From: RBG-16-66-20 sp964616875
Lineage (GTDB): Bacteria > Pseudomonadota > Gammaproteobacteria > Burkholderiales > SG8-39
Length of the DNA stretch: 32,705 nucleotides
Assembly: GCA_964616875.1 (NCBI GenBank)
Contig: CAZTSJ010000037.1
Coordinates: forward strand, 1-32,705
Direction of reading: 5' to 3'
Of this stretch, positions 31,317 to 32,705 are shown one piece after another (positions within the stretch are counted from its first letter, which is position 1; each line of letters begins with the position of its first letter). The notes under the pieces were generated by a model. It had not been told where the DNA came from. It did not search any database and saw nothing but the letters and a program-made list of their open reading frames with translations. The translations under genes were made by a program, and so were the position numbers.

Positions 31317-32495
31317 CTATCCTCCTAGACTGGCAATCGCCGCTTCCATACCGCCGCGGCCGTAGGGTATTTTCTGCACCTGCATTGCCGCCTCGACGCC
31401 GGCCAGGCAGCCGAGGATCATCGCGCTGTTGAGGTTGCCGAGGTGCCCGATGCGGAACGCGCGCCCGTTCTGCGGCCCCAGGCCGCCGGCGATGGCGACC
31501 TGGAAGCGCTCGCGGGCGACCGTGCGCATGGCTTCGGGATCGATCCCGGCGCGCGTTTCGATGGTGGTAACGGAGACCGAGCGCGCCTCGGGTACGCGGC
31601 AATGGAACATCACTGCGCCTTCGCGGCTCCAGCACTCGACCGCGGCGTGCACCGCGCGGGCGAGCAGGGCATGGCGCGCGATGATCGCGTCGATTCCCTC
31701 GAGGAACAGCAGCGCGAGCGCGGCCTCGACGCCGAACAGCAGGTTCTGCGGCGGAGTGCCGCAGAACTTGCGGTAACTCTGGTCGCCTTTGCGCCGGCCC
31801 CAGTCCCAGTAGTAACGCGGCGCGGGGTTGCGCGCGGCGACCTCGTCGGCGCGGCGGTCGACCGCGACGAACCCCATGCCGGGTGGCGACATGAGCCCTT
31901 TCTGCGTCGCTCCCACCGCAACGTTGACGCGCATCGCGTCCATGGCGAAGGGCGCCGCGGCGAGCGAGGCGACCACATCCACCACGAACAGCGCCGGATG
32001 GCCGGCGGCGTCGATGGCTGCACGCAGCGCGGCGAGATCGGTGGTGGTGCTGCTGGCGGTATCGGTATGGACGACGAACACGGCCACGATTTCGCGCTTC
32101 ACGTCGGCGCGCAAGGCCTGCTCGAGAGCATTCGGGTCGATCGGGTGGCCCTCGCGGAACGGCGTGCGGACCACGCGGCGCCCGAGCGCCTCGGTCTGCA
32201 CCGCCCAGGATTCGGAGAAATGCCCGGTGCCCGGAATCAGCACCGTCTGTCCCGGCGCGAGCAGGTTCTCGATGGTCGCTTCCCAGGCGCCGTGGCCGTT
32301 CGAAGCGAACATGTACAGCTCGGCGTCCCTGGTCTGCAGGAGCCGTTTGATGCCCGTGTCGATGGACGCGATCACCTCGTCGAGCCGCGGGTCGCCGTGG
32401 TCCATGGGCTGCCGATGCATGGCGTTCAACACTTCATCCGGAACCTGCGTCGGGCCGGGTGAATGCAGGAATCGAGTGCCGGGAATTCGTCTCAT
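31317..32495 (-). CDS. Class V aminotransferase (serine/alanine/aspartate-glyoxylate type)
   Basis: A 392-residue fold-type I PLP enzyme. It begins with FLHSPGPTQVPDEVL, and the N-terminal GPT motif is typical of alanine/serine-glyoxylate aminotransferases. Asp173 (FVVDVVAS) holds the pyridine nitrogen, the PLP lysine is Lys199 in VGATQKGLMSPPGMGF, and the C-terminal FRIGHLGNLN is a family hallmark. Transamination of glyoxylate to glycine is the probable reaction; the donor (Ser, Ala or Asp) is not resolved. BhcA of the beta-hydroxyaspartate cycle belongs here. The cupin gene follows after 5 bases with its ribosome-binding site overlapping this stop. TAAAAT lies 9 bases before the ATG. Confidence 0.92.
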   Translation of the reverse strand: MRRIPGTRFLHSPGPTQVPDEVLNAMHRQPMDHGDPRLDEVIASIDTGIKRLLQTRDAELYMFASNGHGAWEATIENLLAPGQTVLIPGTGHFSESWAVQTEALGRRVVRTPFREGHPIDPNALEQALRADVKREIVAVFVVHTDTASSTTTDLAALRAAIDAAGHPALFVVDVVASLAAAPFAMDAMRVNVAVGATQKGLMSPPGMGFVAVDRRADEVAARNPAPRYYWDWGRRKGDQSYRKFCGTPPQNLLFGVEAALALLFLEGIDAIIARHALLARAVHAAVECWSREGAVMFHCRVPEARSVSVTTIETRAGIDPEAMRTVARERFQVAIAGGLGPQNGRAFRIGHLGNLNSAMILGCLAGVEAAMQVQKIPYGRGGMEAAIASLGG

Positions 32496-32504
32496 GGAAA
32501 CCGA

Positions 32505-32537
32505 ATTTTACAGTTTTGCGCATTTTCAGATTAGGAT
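32505..32537. promoter_or_regulatory. Divergent promoter region between aminotransferase and phosphotransferase genes
   Basis: The 52-base gap is AT-rich for this window. ATTTTACAGT (32505-32514) gives TAAAAT on the minus strand, 9 bases before the aminotransferase ATG, and TACAGT on the plus strand. A second candidate, TAGGAT on the plus strand (32532-32537), lies 10 bases before the phosphotransferase ATG with TTTACA (32507-32512) 19 bases upstream. Neither arrangement is ideal, and the true start sites need mapping. Confidence 0.4.
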
Positions 32538-32547
32538 TGCCACTCCC

Positions 32548-32705
32548 ATGTCCGACCAGTTCATCGGCGTAAAGCCAGTTGAAGAGCGCCATCGCATTGA
32601 CAGCGGGCGGCTGGAGGAATTCCTCAAGGCACAGGTGGAAGGATTCCGCGGTCCGCTTACCATCGAGCAGTTCAAGGGCGGCCAGTCGAACCCCACCTAC
32701 CGCAT
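32548..32705 (+). CDS. Phosphotransferase family protein (APH/ACAD10-like), truncated at the window edge
   Basis: Only the first 52 codons are present (MSDQFIGVKPVEERHRIDSGRL and so on), ending in IEQFKGGQSNPTYR. The QFKGGQSNPTY strand is the nucleotide-binding opening of the aminoglycoside-phosphotransferase-like kinases related to the N-terminal domain of ACAD10. In proteobacteria these usually accompany acyl-CoA dehydrogenases and are thought to phosphorylate hydroxy-acyl-CoA intermediates. ATG 32548 follows an AGGA by about 11 bases. The rest, including the catalytic H-x-D loop, lies beyond the window. Confidence 0.85.
   Translation, partial: MSDQFIGVKPVEERHRIDSGRLEEFLKAQVEGFRGPLTIEQFKGGQSNPTYR

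Overview
The window is GC-rich, gene-dense chromosomal DNA, most like a free-living soil or water betaproteobacterium (Burkholderiales or a relative). That placement rests on gene content: a DUF2917 protein beside a GcvA-like LysR regulator, a PA0069-type radical SAM protein, DUF1499 and DUF465/YdcH proteins, two Opp/Dpp-linked M81 peptidases and a glutathione reductase. It has not been tested phylogenetically. I count 36 protein genes and see no RNA gene, insertion sequence, prophage, CRISPR array or convincing rho-independent terminator. Almost every base lies in a gene. The longest gene-free stretch is about 130 bases (30105-30232).

Layout. (1) 2-2781, minus: radical SAM (SplB/PA0069-like), VanZ-like and MATE efflux genes form an operon. 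A perfect LexA/SOS box (2810-2829) lies in its divergent promoter region. (2) 2820-7861, plus: an MFS carrier, a D-threonine/3-hydroxyaspartate aldolase-like enzyme, a second MFS carrier, a spermidine-synthase-like protein and a TauE/SafE exporter. (3) 7858-17828, minus: a ten-kilobase operon of substrate-binding protein, two permeases, two ATPases, two M81 (MlrC-like) metallopeptidases and an amidase with a one-base frameshift. It reads as a peptide or amide uptake-and-hydrolysis unit. (4) 17905-22091, minus: a 2,4-dienoyl-CoA-reductase-like SDR, a Nudix-metallo-beta-lactamase fusion, a small unknown protein and glutathione reductase. (5) 22139-23635: a DUF2917 protein and a small basic protein on minus, divergent from a LysR regulator across a gap with a T-N11-A box. 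(6) 23632-27251: haloalkane dehalogenase, Ser/Thr dehydratase and quinone oxidoreductase on minus, divergent from an enoyl-CoA hydratase-like gene with only 22 bases between start codons. (7) 27248-32705: small proteins, a degenerate HtrA-like protein, an HD/PDE-like hydrolase, DUF465, D-aminoacyl-tRNA deacylase, a cupin, a class V aminotransferase and the first 52 codons of a kinase-like phosphotransferase.

Themes. Overlapping stop/start junctions of the form NTGA are the rule (ATGA, TTGA and, twice, CTGA with an apparent CTG start). Convergent genes meet with interlocked stop codons and no room for terminators. Several divergent gaps carry back-to-back -10-like hexamers sharing a central TA. 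The observations most worth following are the SOS box over the radical SAM-VanZ-MATE operon, the double-M81/amidase transporter operon, the compact divergent promoter of the dehalogenase operon, a perfect inverted repeat covering the ribosome-binding site of the dienoyl-CoA-reductase-like gene, and the scattered presence of three of the four enzyme families of the beta-hydroxyaspartate cycle.
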